DNA from: Strongylocentrotus purpuratus
Lineage: Eukaryota; Echinodermata; Echinoidea; Camarodonta; Strongylocentrotidae
Length of the DNA: 64,000 nucleotides
Reading direction: 5' to 3'
NCBI RefSeq assembly: GCF_000002235.5
Contig: NW_022145601.1
Coordinates: 7,479,322-7,543,321 of the forward strand
A program made the translations under genes and the position numbers. This document shows positions 22,373 through 34,417 of this stretch, in pieces; the first letter of the stretch is position 1, and every line of letters starts with the position of its first letter. The notes beneath the pieces are model-generated. The model made no database searches and was not told where the DNA came from. It saw nothing but the letters and a program-made list of their open reading frames with translations.

Positions 22373-22830
22373 GCGATGGGAATCTGGCGAGTTATGGTAT
22401 CTTTAAAGGTATAATGAATGATTCAGTGCATTGTGATTGCACTGTTATCGTTACACAGAGGTATTACAAAGGGGTGACAAGACAAACAATATGTTGTTTA
22501 TTTATATTTCATAAATAAATTAACTGTGGCGAGGTGGGAATCTACCGAGCTATGATATCTTTAAAGTATATATGATTCATTGTGTTTAATATGATATGAT
22601 TACACTGTTATCCTTACGCATAGGTGATATACATGTACAGATGTGCTAAGAAGTAAGATAGACCAAAATGTTCTTTATTTCGGTTCATAAATTGATAAAT
22701 GCAGATGGGAATTCACTGAGCTATGGTATCTTTTAAGGTATAATTTGTGTGATTCATTGTGTTACATTTATACTGTTATCCTTATAGAGAGTTGATATAC
22801 AGCATAGGTGATAAGACAAATAAATGTTTT
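22373..22830. repeat. Diverged three-unit tandem repeat (~155-170 bp)
   Basis: GATGGGAATCTGGCGAGTTATGG, GGTGGGAATCTACCGAGCTATG and GATGGGAATTCACTGAGCTATG recur near 22375, 22532 and 22703. Each is followed by GTATCTTTAAAGGTATA, GATTCATTGTG, CACTGTTATCCTTA and a TGATATAC- or GACAAGACAAA-like stretch. Confidence 0.85.
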
Positions 22831-23257
22831 AATCTCCAATTTTAGGTACATTGTACAGTTCGAATATTGTCAATGCAGTTGGAATAATGATTTAATATTA
22901 GAAAAACAAATGTTTGTAGAATTTAGAGGAAAAGGGTCTTTTTTAACATCTCTGTGATTAGAACTCTTCAGGGTAAGATATGAACCTATTGGAATAATTG
23001 TTATCATTTAATAAATATCATCCTAATGTAAAATAGATAGAACGTTACCTAGCTACCTAGCCCCTCTATACCAACCCGCTACCGCAGCTACCCCCTCCCT
23101 CCCCCTCCCTTAATCCTGATCCCCATCCTAGTTAATTAATCTAACTTTAGACACATTATGTGAAAGTGAAACAAAGAGAGAACAAAATTTGCCATAAATC
23201 ATGATGTATAAACATGTATTACCATTAAAAACATACAGTGTAACACTTTCCTTTATT

Positions 23258-23620
23258 GTACGTTCCCCCAAACACATCCCCCCCCCCCCCCCCCCCCACT
23301 CAATAATAAAGCCTACCCACTCCATGTACCACACCAGACATTACAAGACACAGAAGAGGAGAGTTAATGCTCTACACTATCAACCTTGGTTATGTATCTC
23401 ATGCCATCACTTTAATTGTTCTCCATGTATCACCACCACTTGACCCTCCCCCACCCCTGGACCAGTCTCCCCCCCCCCCCCCCCCACCACACCCCCATTC
23501 AATAATAAAGCCTACCCACTCCATGTACCACAAGGGAAATTACAAGACATGTGAGGAGAGTTAATGCTCTACACTATTAACCTTGGTGCGTATGCCATGC
23601 CATCACTCTTTACATGACAT
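23258..23620. repeat. 199-bp tandem duplication with long poly-C tracts
   Basis: CAATAATAAAGCCTACCCAC occurs at 23301 and 23500, each preceded by a poly-C run (20 C at 23278, 17 C at 23469) and followed by CTCCATGTACCACA, TTACAAGACA and GAGAGTTAATGCTCTACACT. The proline-rich frames are artefacts. Confidence 0.92.
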
Positions 23621-24350
23621 TTAGCAGTTACATTTTAATGTCCTGTCCATCGCTAGTCTCAAACCACAGACCCTACTTACATGTAAATCCTTTACAATGA
23701 AAAGTGCAGTTCCTTGAGTCAAAACTACTGTACATTTAGGTACTGAATTCCACTGAATTCCACCTGAATTTAGCCACTGAATTCTTCAACATAAACAGTT
23801 TAACTTTTAAAAATCCAATTTATCCAAATTTATATATATTTTTTTTCTTCAAATCTAATTTTATCAGGGAAAAAAACCCTAGGAAAAGAGGCGTAAATAT
23901 TCACTTCTGAATGACAAACGCCTATAAACCAAAACAACAACAACAACAATGGCCCTGTGTGGAACCTCAAATTTCAGGATTATAAGCAGTTGAAATCTTC
24001 AAGATTCTGAAAGGCCATTTACTGGGGTTCTGCATCTATAGACTCATCATAAAACATGCTTGTTAACGATGTAACAGCTTTCATGTAATAAATCTGCTGC
24101 ACCCATAAGCTGACAGAGCATACATACCTAATGTCCCATTGGAAGTGACAATGATGAAAGCATGAGACCGAAACTAATGTCGCCCTCAATACCAGGTGCA
24201 CAGGGAGAAAAAAAGCTAAAACACAATTCAAAATAAATACTTCAATTTAATGGTATATTACTTTTCATAATTCATCTGATTGGTGCTTTGTGTTACCCAA
24301 CTGATTCGGAAAGTAGTAAACTTGAAGGACTAGGCATTCAAGCTCGCTAA
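23621..24350. other. Non-coding stretch, nothing recognised
   Basis: AT-rich, with a short CCACTGAATTC-type repetition near 23745-23780. Confidence 0.45.
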
Positions 24351-24351
24351 G

Positions 24352-24425
24352 ATAATTGAGGATTAATGCCTTTCCAAAGGTCGCAAGCACATTAACCTGG
24401 TTTTGAACCTGTGACCTTGTAGGAA
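24352..24425 (-). mobile_element. SINE fragment (minus strand)
   Basis: In reverse complement it reads AAGGTCACAGGTTCAAAACC, a B-box-like motif, then TGCGACCTTTGGAAAGGCATTAATCCTC. This parallels the B-box and CCTTTGGCAAGACATTG stretch of the SINE at 14131. Confidence 0.55.
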
Positions 24426-24984
24426 CGAGACCATTTTTTGTGCAGTTTTAATCTCCTTCTTCCTTTTTTTGTCTGTAGCTTTTGCATTCTTTCTACCATC
24501 CGTGTATGAACATTTTTCATATTGTACATTTATTTGTTTACAGCTCTCTTTGGCTATAGAACTGACAAGATTTTCATGGCAGTAATATTTCAAGTACTTA
24601 ATTTGTGTATATTAATTAGTGCTCTTTTTCAGCTTGCCAGAGGTATTCTGGAGCTTTCCTGAGATACATGTAAATCACCCAACTCTCCTTCTGTACATAT
24701 TTTCTCCCTTTTTTTCTCTCTCTTTTACTGATGTATAAAATGTTTTATATGTCTGCGAATTGGCGAGCATGCATGCAAGCAAACAAGTTTTCAATCCTAC
24801 TCGGCTTCAGACGGCTTCAGACGGCTTCAGACAAGAAAATGGTTAAAAAGACACCTGTTTCCAAGCTACACAATTACAGTGCACGGGGTATGTATGTGAC
24901 AAAACAATGTGACATTTGCACGTCCAGCTGCACAGAGCATTCATGTGTTAATGCACACAAGAGATGGAGAGCTGATGAGAGGGG

Positions 24985-25290
24985 TAGAGAGATAAAGCAA
25001 AAGAGAGAGAGAGAGAGAGAGAACAAGTGAGAGAGACAGACAGACAGAGAGTGTGGAGAGAAACAAAAGACTGCAAGAGAGTAATTGTATTATAAAGAAT
25101 GTGGAAAAGATATTCTAAGAGTGAAAGTAAGAGGGGGGAGACAGGGAGATTGGAGGGTAGAGGGAAGAGAAAGGGGGAGAACATTAGATGAAAGAGAGAG
25201 AGGCAGAAAGGAAGACAGAAAAAAGACAAGGAGAGTAGGAGGGAGAGGAGAAAGAGAGTGGTAGAAAGATGGCAGGAAAGAGAGATATAG
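24985..25290. repeat. Purine-rich (GA)n region
   Basis: Irregular GAGAGA/GGGAGA/GAAAG runs. The Ser/Leu-rich minus-strand frames here are low-complexity artefacts. A threefold CGGCTTCAGA repeat lies just upstream at 24800-24832. Confidence 0.85.
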
Positions 25291-26085
25291 AAATATCAAA
25301 TACATTCTGCTTGTTCAATTGATTTTGTTTCTCGTCAAGTTGGATCTAGAAAGTGGAAATTCAGGTCATGTTCAAGTTCAAGAGCTGTGCCATGTTTGTC
25401 TACTTCCTTCAAACCTGATAGAACAGCCCCAATACAGACAGCACATATCATACGCATATAGTAATACATACACGAATCCTAGACAAATATGAGGTGTGAA
25501 CTATGTCTGATTACATTGCGTGCGTATACATGCGTAAAAATGCATGACGCTTTAATACCAAGTCCCGTTATAAGAAGGTCACCGAAGAGATTATTGCGAT
25601 GCTTATCTAGAAACAACTTTACCCCGACCGGGCCTCCTCGATGTGTCGACAAACGATTTGCAAGCATCCATGCAAGATCATGAATGTGGGAGATAGAGAG
25701 ATGCTTTCAGACTGTCTGGATCATAGCAAAGAATACTAAGTATCAATTTAAAGGCATGTTGTGATTGTAGCAAGAAGAAGATAAATATTATATGTTATTA
25801 TATACTATAATTATTATTATTTTCATTATTTAATTATTTGTCTGATTCTATCAAAATTCCTACATGCCCCTCATCAACAGTAAAGCAATGTCAATGAAAT
25901 GAATATATAAGAATAGTCCAGTCATAAGCAATGTTCCATTAGTCTGCTTGGAAGAAATGTAACCATGACGACTGCACAAATACACCTACATGTAATGAAG
26001 GCTTTTTTTAAATACATAAAATGACTACATAATACCTGAATATTCATGTAACTTATTACTAAAATAAAGTAGAGTATCTTAGTAA
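25291..26085. other. Non-coding stretch, nothing recognised
   Basis: Two opposite small frames at 25479-25683 cover a slightly GC-richer patch. No protein family recognised. Confidence 0.45.
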
Positions 26086-27040
26086 AAGCCTCTCTCTATC
26101 TCTTTCTATTTTTTATTGCATTCCAAATCTTTGTCTCTTTCCCATCTGTTTTTGCAATTTTCTGTATATCTGTCTTTCCCTTATATCTTTATCCCCCTCT
26201 CTTTCTCTTTCTCTCCATTTGTTTCTCTCTCCCCCTCTCTATGGCTTCCCCACCTCCCCTTATCTGCCCCCCGCCCCCTCCTGTCTCTCCCCTCTCTCCC
26301 CTTCCTCTCTCTCTCTCTCTCACACTCACTTTCTCACCCTCTCTTTCTCTATCTCCCGTCTTTCTTTCTTTCTCCCCCTCTCTATCTCTCTTTTTCTCTC
26401 TCTCTCCTGCTCTCTCTTTCTCTCTCTCTATCTCTATCTCTCTCTCTCTCTATCTCTATCTCTATCTCTATATTTATCTCTATCTATATCTCTCTCTCTA
26501 TCTCTATCTCTATCTCTATATTTATCTCTATCTATATCTCTATCTCTATCTCTATCTCTATCTCTCTATCTGTATCTATCTCTCTCTCTCTTTCATCTCT
26601 CTCATCTCTCTCACTCTCTCTATCTCTCTCTCTCTCTCTATCTCTATCTCTATCTCTATATTTATCTCTATCTATATCTCTCTCTCTATCTCTATCTCTA
26701 TCTCTATATTTATCTCTATCTATATCTCTATCTCTATCTCTATCTCTATCTCTCTATCTGTATCTATCTCTCTCTCTCTTTCATCTCTCTCATCTCTCTC
26801 ACTCTCTCTTTCTCTCTCTCTCTATCTCTATCTCTCTCTCTCTCTCTATCTCTATCTCTATCTCTATATTTATCTCTATCTATATCTCTCTCTCTATCTC
26901 TATCTCTATCTCTATATTTATCTCTATCTATATCTCTATCTCTATCTCTATCTCTATCTCTCTATCTGTATCTATCTCTCTCTCTCTTTCATCTCTCTCA
27001 TCTCTCTCACTCTCTCTCTCTCTCTCTCCCTCTCTCTTTT
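26086..27040. repeat. CT / CTCTAT microsatellite with ~190-210 bp higher-order units
   Basis: About 950 bp of TCTC, TCTCTA and TATATTTATC words. The landmark CTATCTGTATCTATC followed by CTTTCATCTCTCTCATC recurs with TGTATC at about 26571, 26759 and 26967, so whole blocks of about 188-208 bp have been duplicated inside the simple repeat. Three overlapping Ser/Leu/Ile/Tyr frames of about 290-340 residues are artefacts. Confidence 0.95.
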
Positions 27041-27411
27041 ATATTACTTCCTTCCCAGGTCAACAAGCATCCTGTATAGTTTCCTCTGCTTATCTTTCCA
27101 ATTACTCACACCCTGCTAACGACCTATTTTCCAATGATTAACAATCGACTGACGACTCTTTCTTCGCCTGCCGCCCCACCTCCGAGGGCTGCCCAAAATA
27201 TTCTGATTTCCTACCTCCCGCGTCTGCTACGTCAGGCCATCGTGACTAAGCAGTAAGGCACATCTTATGCACGACAGGTACTCATACTTCAGTATTGTGC
27301 TCCTATTTCAGGCATTTATTCAAATGTTCAGCGATTACTTTCACAAAATATGGTAAAGCTATAAAAAAATATATATAAAAAACGTCACCTGTTGTATTTA
27401 CTCTGTGTTAA

Positions 27412-27594
27412 AGTATACGAGTGAGGTAAATGGGTACCTGGTAGGATTATTCCTTGAAATGTATTGTGCACTGATAACGGCTGCCGGAGCTAAAGCTAGG
27501 GTAATAATTTCCAAAGCTCCGTGAAAGCGCATAGGGACGTTATATAATGTGATATGCCCTATACAAGAACTGAATATTATTATTGTTATTATGT
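27412..27594 (+). mobile_element. SINE body and tail
   Basis: AAATGGGTACCTGGTAGGAT matches the ATGGGTACCCGGTAGGAT of the SINE at 14131. The copy ends with CCCTATACAAGAACTGAATATTATTATTG. The tRNA-like head is missing (5' truncated). Confidence 0.7.
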
Positions 27595-27747
27595 ATGGCC
27601 TGTTGGCTCTAATGATCTCAACAGACGATATATATATATATATATCCACAAAGGAATTCTATGAAATAACTTTTAAAATAAATCATTTCATTGACAGTGT
27701 ATAAAGAATGTTAATGTATAAAATGTATATAAAATTAAATAGGACAA

Positions 27748-27944
27748 TTTAAAGCCTATCTGCACTAGTTTGGCCAGGAGGGATTAGACCTCCCTGCTTG
27801 GTCACTGGCAGGTGGTTCTCTCATCAAATCAGCTCTCAATTAACATAAGAAAAAGAGGACCATGGGGGATCAACGGGTACCGCTTAGGCATTGTTGGCTG
27901 TATAGAGGGCGCAAGTAGCCACAAACAGTGCAGTTCCACTTTAA
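27748..27944 (+). mobile_element. ~195-bp MITE, TTTAAAG-ended family, copy a
   Basis: The left end TTTAAAGCCTATCTGCACTAG is answered by CAGTGCAGTTCCACTTTAA at the right. The interior includes GGGATTAGACCTCCCTG, CTCTCAATTAACATAAG, CATGGGGGA and TAGAGGGCGCAAGTAGC. Other copies: 29592 (inverted), 40620, 42984 and 46489. It has no open frame. TTAA at both outer edges suggests TTAA target preference. Confidence 0.92.
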
Positions 27945-28194
27945 GAGAAGCCTTCATGTCCATGTCCATGTACAGTGGCTTTATTATGTAAGTTACAAAT
28001 GATAGATTACAAAAACTTGGCTGTGGCATGGATGTGACAGGTACGAGTTGCTCCGGGTAATTCTGATTATATGGGGTCAGTTCTGCTCCCGGCTGTTAAT
28101 AACTAGCCGACACAATCACAATTTGAAACTTCCCCCTGCCATACCCTGCCTAACTCAGTAGGGTCCATAGGCGCTTCCTCGTTCCCGCAAGATA

Positions 28195-28260
28195 TCAAAA
28201 TAGCCTGCTAAAACTGATCCGGAAATATTTGCCCAACCACAATTAGCTCAAACTAATTCC
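28195..28260. repeat. Repeat fragment shared with 28901-28960
   Basis: CCTGCTAAAACTGATCCGGA followed by AATATTTGCCCAACCACAA is closely matched at 28901 (CCTGCTAAATCAGATTCAGG, AAAATTAGCCCGACCACAA). In the second place it directly precedes the ~430-bp element. Confidence 0.6.
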
Positions 28261-28657
28261 CAGTGAAGGAACGCTGCTCTTGGGAAATTTGCTCCAGCTA
28301 TTATTCCAAGCACACCCAGGCTTGTTCTTGAAATAGCCGATTATTTCATCAGTAAAGAATGAAGGAACTATCAGACTATCCTGTTTCTCAAGCTCAATCT
28401 CCTTGTGCAAAGATTGCTTCTGGTGGGCTAACGAAGCCTGGCAACTTCAAATCAGACTTTTTTCTCCAAAAAAAACAATGATCTGTCTAATATATCAAAC
28501 TCAAGTTTGTTCAAGATAAAGAAGATGCATTTATTTTGAAACTTTCCCCCTGCACTAATGTAACTTAGCCCAAGTCATTAGGGATAATTTGTTTTGTGTT
28601 CCAAATTCTTTTTCAAATTAATTTATTTAATTCCGATAGGAGCATATACATATAAGT

Positions 28658-28887
28658 CAAAAACACAGACCAGATGCAACTAATTACACATGGAATAAAG
28701 ATTAAAACAAAAGACCAAGGCAGTCTTGGCAAGACGGTCCCCCTTATATTATTTTGTACGTCCTCATTTCCTCAAAAACACAGACCAGATGCAACTAATT
28801 ACACATGGAATAAAGATTAAAACAAAAGACCAAGGCAGTCTTGGCAAGACGGTCCCCCTTATATTATTTTGTACGTCCTCATTTCCT
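28658..28887. repeat. Perfect 115-bp tandem duplication
   Basis: Two 115-bp units (28658-28772 and 28773-28887) read as identical over their full length, starting CAAAAACACAGACCAGATGC. With no differences seen, this is either a very recent duplication or an assembly artefact. Confidence 0.96.
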
Positions 28888-28953
28888 CAAAATTTCACAA
28901 TACCCTGCTAAATCAGATTCAGGAAAATTAGCCCGACCACAAAACCGTCCACT

Positions 28954-29382
28954 AATTGAAGATGCAATTAGCAGGCTGCGTTATTGCTGTAGTTGAGAAA
29001 CTAGTTCAATGGATTATACTGCATCTTCTTGGTCAAATGAAATAGCTAGCCAGCCATTTGGCTACCAAACAGGACTGACGGACCAGGTTCGGAATGCAAT
29101 GAAATTAAATGCATAAATATTTGTTAAGTGCCTCGTTACAAATTATTTCATTTACCTGTTACAAATAATTGCATGTCAATGGTCAGAATGCGAATTGCAT
29201 ACATTAATTGTTGATAAGTAGATCAAACAATATGGCTTGCCCTACCTAGCAAAATGTTATGCATGCAATTCCCATTCTGACTTTTGAAGTACAATTATTC
29301 GTAACAGGTGAATGAAATAATAACGAGACACTTAACAAAGATTTGTGCATTAAATTTGATTACAATACGAAAATTGCCTATT
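28954..29382. mobile_element. ~430-bp element with internal inverted repeat, copy 1
   Basis: Shares its whole length with 49740-50122: GCAATTAGCAGGCTGCGTTA, GGATTATACTGCATCTTCTT and ACCTGTTACAAATAATTG. The outer part of 29107-29360 is inverted: AATGCATAAATATTTGTTAAG on the left pairs with CTTAACAAAGATTTGTGCATT on the right, with arms near 100 bp. Non-coding. Confidence 0.88.
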
Positions 29383-29591
29383 TATGATGAAGAAACTCTT
29401 CTTTTTCCAAGCATAAGATTTGCCAGTTGTGTGTGTGGAATCTTTCCTACAGGTTGTACCACACTACGGTTTAAATAATCTTACTTAGGCATACATTAGG
29501 AGCTAATACAGGCGAGTTGTCAATCTTAGTGGAAATTTAACGCTGAGAAGAAGAAAAAAAAAATCACATTTGTCTAACATATTTTTTTCCC

Positions 29592-29786
29592 TTAAAGGCC
29601 CACTGCACTACTGGTAGCTACTTGCGCCCTCTATATAACAAACAATGCCTAATCGGTGACCATTGGTCCCCCATGATCCTCTTTTTCTTATGTTAACTGA
29701 GAGCTGAGTTGATGAGATAACCACCTGTCCAGTGACCTTGCAGAGCGGTCTAATCCCTCCTGTAAACTACGGCAGATAAGCTTTAA
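29592..29786 (-). mobile_element. ~195-bp MITE, TTTAAAG-ended family, copy b (inverted)
   Basis: Reads in reverse complement as the family at 27748: GCTACTTGCGCCCTCTATAT, CCCCCATGATCCTC and AGCGGTCTAATCCCTCC. Ends TTAAAGG and CTTTAAA. Confidence 0.9.
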
Positions 29787-30295
29787 ATTTGCAAAAAATC
29801 TAGATGCAAAAATGGCCTACGTTTACTATTTTTGTGCCATAAAGTATTTGGCTTCTGGTTACAGGGACTACATATGATCAGAGGACAATACAAAACTTGA
29901 AAATGGGGCAAAGGAAATATATATCTTTTAAAGACAAGAATTTAACTTACCACTTTCAGTGTCCATGTGTCTCCTATTCCAAATGCACACAAAGCTTGCA
30001 CACTGTTCACCAGGCCACTTCAGCAACTATAAAGACAAGGAAATAAAATTAAAAATCCATCTTATAAACAAATCCGTGTGAATCAAGCAAAGTAATGAAT
30101 ATGAGGGGGCTATTAAATAATAGAATGTTAGGTCTTTGCTGTATTCAGTTTTAGCACTCTCTCATGACAAAAACATATATTTAGGTATGCTTTATACAAC
30201 ATAAAGCATTGGGGTAGAACATTTTGCAGTGATTTTTATATTAGCAATTTAAATGTTTGTAATCCTTTTAGTTTGGCATTAGTACTGAATGAAAT

Positions 30296-30400
30296 AAATA
30301 ATAATAATAATATGGTTATTTATAAAGCGCCAATATCCGTCAGGTTCTGACGCTCATGGCGCTTTACACATATTACCCTGGTCATAGCTGAGCTGCCAAA
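30296..30400 (-). mobile_element. SINE-like 3' fragment (minus strand)
   Basis: Begins with (ATA)n as the complement of an ATT tail, then TTATTTATAAAGCGCCAATAT and CATGGCGCTTTACACATATT. This resembles the GCGCTATATAAATGCC(ATT)n ends elsewhere. Minus orientation is inferred from the tail. Confidence 0.55.
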
Positions 30401-30984
30401 GTAACTAGCGCTCAAGCAAAATCAAGTAAATTTAAAAACAAAAGTGTGAACAGGAAGATGACAACTTCACCTGTTGTATTACGGTTTTTAAAATGCCTTT
30501 AAGTTTGCACTTAAACAGTGCCCTATATTTAAATTTAAGCCTTCTACATTTTATGTGTGCGCACAAAAGATGCAGCCAGTATAAAACATTAACACATATA
30601 CTTTTTCATGAGTGAACAAAAAGAATGCAGGCTTTATCCTAATATATAATTTTACCTTCACGATATTTAGTATGAACACAACAGAAGACATGTCTTGACG
30701 TTTCATGTACAAATCAAACGTCATGTGTGAACAAAGATGGATGGCGGTTATAAGCTGTGACTTCAAAACTGTTACATGTGAACACAAAGTACTATAAGCT
30801 AGTATCTTAAAGGTAATTGTGTGAACACAAATTCTATGTTCACTCTTAGGATCCACTTTGTACGTCTCTAGTTTGAACATGTAAACACAAAAGGTTACAT
30901 GACGGCATGCTTCGGGGTATGACCAAAAATAAAATCATGTCTGGGAACATTAAAAACCGGCTCTGAGGAGATCTGACATTTTCA

Positions 30985-31190
30985 GAATGTTTGCGTAGCC
31001 CGCTTGGAACGTGAACGGGAGAAAAGAAGTGCCGTCGTCGAGGGACCGCGCTATGAAACATTTTCTCTTTTAAATCTCGGGGACGCAAAGACGAGCAGGC
31101 GCGCCGGCCAGCCCAAGGTTTGACTAGGTTTACACGACAAATGTCAAGACTTTGCATGGCGGTGACTGCCGGGGACATTCTTAGCGTGTG
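30985..31190. promoter_or_regulatory. CpG-dense unique segment, candidate regulatory element or hidden exon
   Basis: About 20 CpG dinucleotides in roughly 200 bp (GTCGTCGAGGGACCGCGC, GGCGCGCCGGCC), far above the local background. A minus-strand frame spans it but has no recognisable domain. The regulatory call is inference. Confidence 0.3.
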
Positions 31191-31429
31191 TCGAGTTAAT
31201 TAAAGTGTACATACTATCTTCCTTTTTTTTCATCTATTTATCCGGGAAGGGGGTATCCTGTTGGGTATATGTTAGGATAAACAAGATGAGAAAGGAGAGA
31301 TTTCATAACTGATATAGGTTTTCAAACTGGGATTTTTCTTTGTCGAGATTCTGGATCCGACTTCTCATGTATCAAAAAATCATTGTAATTTTCTTCTATC
31401 CCTCCCCCACCCCCTTTTTTCCTCTTCAT

Positions 31430-31507
31430 CTCTAATTCTCCCCCCCCCCCTTACATTTTTTCTTCATCTTCCATTCTTTCATTCTCTGTGTCTGTCTCTC
31501 ACACACT

Positions 31508-31540
<33 letters not shown>

Positions 31541-31770
31541 TACTTTTTTTTATTCACCTCTCTTTCTTTCTCGTCTTCTCTCTGAAAACCTTTTTCCCAC
31601 ACACCTTTACTTCCAATTATCCATTATATCTATTTACATTCCCACCCTACTCCACTCCATTTGTTCTCTCTCTCTCTCTCTCTCTCTCTCCTCCACCCCT
31701 TCTCTCTCTTTCTCTCTACCTTCTTCCACTTCTCCTCGCACACCTTTGCTTCCCGGTATCCATTACACCT
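31430..31770. repeat. CT-rich low-complexity region
   Basis: An 11-C tract is followed by irregular CTTTCTCT and (CT)n runs. The Ser/Leu frames are artefacts. Confidence 0.85.
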
Positions 31771-31824
31771 ATTAATACCTCGCACCTACCAACAAAACAC
31801 CCCCACAACACACACTAAAGGTAA

Positions 31825-32110
31825 AATAATTCGCAAACACGACTCTCGTTCCCAACCTTGACAACTCTGCCCTCGAACGACGACGACCATTTGTGTGCGA
31901 GCCCCAGCGCAAACGTGAGCAGAGGCCCCACGTATATAATATATCGCTAATTTATCCCCATCGCCATTACCTCGCAGGAGGCCGTAAACTGGCGAGATAT
32001 TTGTTTTAGGTTGACGACGGAGATGTTCTTGGGGGTATCTTAGGACCATTCCTGTCTGATGCAATTGATAACATGATCCGTGATGGCCGGCTAAGAGAGG
32101 AGAGACGTGT
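31825..32110. promoter_or_regulatory. CpG-rich unique segment, candidate regulatory element
   Basis: Contains CTCGAACGACGACGACC, GCGAGCCCCAGCGCAAACG and GATGGCCGGC. No recognisable protein in the small frames crossing it. Candidate only. Confidence 0.25.
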
Positions 32111-33045
32111 CATTTGGTCTCCAAGATATCTCCTTCGTTCAAGTACATCTCATGAATTTATTTCTTCATGCCTCCATTACGAAATACACATTGTGAAACA
32201 TATGCGATGCAAAGAAAAGATGGACTGCAACATGTTGGAAAGAATAATTACATCCAATTTAATTTCTATTTCTCATAGTAAAATCATGAGTCTAGATTCT
32301 TGTCTATGGTAACTTTTATTCTTCAAACTTTCAGTTTTTAAGTGTAAGGATAGAAAAATAATATATAAGAGTAATAAACATATCACTTTAAGTAGTTTTG
32401 TTGATCAACAGGCTGAAAGATTTCATATAAATATGGCTAAAGAAACTAAAGTTCAAAACTTTGAAATAGTTTTCCTCTAACAAATGTTCATATGTTGGCC
32501 CCACATCCATTCATCTATTACACCCCTTTTTAAGTAGAAAACAAATCCTTCATGAAAAACCATCAAAATGGATATCTCTGATTATTTCTATTTCCATTTT
32601 AACTCACCAGTGTGTTAACAAATTTATATTACCACTACTAGAACTATAACTCAGTGATTGCTACGTCAGGGACAAGTGTCTGGTAAAGAGACTATACACT
32701 CTGGAATAGATCTTGGGTTCCATAGATCTTATGCTATAGGATGACACAGGCATGTCTCAGGCAAGTTAAGATGTGTGTCAACGTCAGCGGACATCTACAT
32801 CGACATGTAATGTACTAGTTGGGTGATGTGATCTCTCTTGAAAGGTCAAAGGGTATCATCCCACATGTAAGCTACATGTACATGCAGTAGGAAAGACAAG
32901 GCTTTGAAATAGGATAAGAGATATATTTATGGATGCACATTGGTTCTTTAGGAATATGTTTGTTTATTTTTACCTGACTGCTAAGAATCTATGTGTATGC
33001 TTGTAAGTACTAGTAAGGAACCAAGGGACCGACCGCTTTTAAGTC
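32111..33045. other. Non-coding stretch, nothing recognised
   Basis: AT-rich. No repeat family or gene supported. Confidence 0.5.
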
Positions 33046-33049
33046 CTCT

Positions 33050-33145
33050 CCGAGGGAATTGGTAATGAAGATTAATGCCATACCAAAGGGCACTAGTGCA
33101 TCTACTACTGAGCCATCGCATGCCCTGACCTCATGATCATTATTC
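33050..33145 (-). mobile_element. SINE fragment (minus strand)
   Basis: In reverse complement CACTAGTGCCCTTTGGTATG then GCATTAATCTTCATTACC parallels the same segment in the SINE copies at 14131 and 24352. The B-box region is degraded. Confidence 0.5.
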
Positions 33146-33263
33146 AAAGCTTTTAAAACACTTTCTACATTTCTGGAAGCATGCTAATTGCAAGAGTCAT
33201 ACTACAATATCTTTCCACAAAGGAATAAAAAGAATAAGACAGCTCATAACTTTTCACCATAAC

Positions 33264-33288
33264 CAAAACTGAACTTTCTCTTTAAGGA
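33264..33288. repeat. Solo end of the TTAAAGAGAA MITE family
   Basis: AAACTGAACTTTCTCTTTAA matches the terminal sequence of the ~360-bp family. No partner end lies nearby. The ~50 bp before it also resemble the sequence before the solo end at 40590. Confidence 0.55.
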
Positions 33289-33510
33289 GATCTTCGCCAC
33301 AATGGTCGATGCCTAGAACATGCAAAATGCATGCTCAAAGGCACAGTTCATTTCAATTCATGTATTACACATACATACAAAATTCATGCTCTGAGTACAA
33401 CGAGATAATATCCTTGGGGTAAAGAAGATATTCCTACGGCCCTGATCTGTTATGCTTCCATTAGCATCGACCCTGGCTCCATCCAGACACCAGCCTTATG
33501 GTTGCTTTTA

Positions 33511-33953
33511 GGGTGCGTTCAAGCGATTTTTGGCAAGCTAGAATCACAAACATGAATCACAAATCAAAACGCTGTTAATAAACATGGTTACTGCGGGAGA
33601 GCGTTCAAGCGATTTTTCATCGATGCTGATTCTAGCTCATTTCAAGTTCAGCCACTGCTCATCACATTGGGCGGTTTGACCCAGGAAGTAAAAGTCAACT
33701 TCGCCGCGTGCTTTATGTCGGCCAAACCAGAAGCAAGCCATGATAATGACGTTATAGAATTATATTTGAGATCTCTGTTCTTTCAAGCGATTTTAGATTC
33801 TGCAGAATCATGATACGAAACGCATCTTTTTCAGCGTTTCATGTTTGCATTTTGAAACACGTTTATTTTTACGACCGACCAATTTATTTTTAAACTAAAC
33901 GTCTTTGACAACCGTGTTTCTAGGGTAAAAAAGTGTCGCTTAAACTCACCCTT
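33511..33953 (-). mobile_element. 443-bp MITE with GGGTGCGTTCAA ends
   Basis: The left end GGGTGCGTTCAAGCGATTTT follows TA. The right end is the imperfect inverse (CGCTTAAACTCACCC). The left ~200 bp matches the right end of the 58197-60627 element in reverse complement, and the right ~200 bp matches its left end. It is therefore a compact, inverted copy lacking the satellite insert. Motif AAAAATCGCTTGAACGC or its complement recurs internally. No open frame. Confidence 0.9.
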
Positions 33954-34417
33954 ATTCCCTCCCCAGGTTGAAACAAAAACGTTACAATAATTCATGAACA
34001 TATTTGAACTACTACAAATATCATCATTTATATGTAATCCTAGCCTTTTGACAAGGCCTCGTGACTCGGCATATTTTCCACGCCAAAGAACGGATGAGAT
34101 GAGTCCCCGTCACTCAGTGTGAATGTGCCCGGTAAGATAATTATCACAAGTATATTTCAAAACCTCTTGATCTTAACTAAAAAACAAAGACGTTATGAAC
34201 AGTACTTCTTGGTCAGGAGAATGTAAAAAAAACAACACTCACTGCAGAAATTTAAGATGATCTACTTGATAACTATGGATCAGGCAAGAACATAATAGAT
34301 AAAGATCTAAAGAATGCACCATACCTGGACATAATGATTTGTACATACATGCAAAACATTGTGGTATCTAGGTAAGTCTCAAGATAAATGTCATTACCAA
34401 AAGAATTAATTCATCTG

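Noticed and set aside
26116-27141. Three long Ser/Leu/Ile/Tyr frames
   Set aside because: Low-complexity CT/CTAT repeat read in each frame.
30846-31178. 110-residue minus-strand protein
   Set aside because: Chance open frame over a CpG-rich patch; no motif, and composition is inconsistent along its length.
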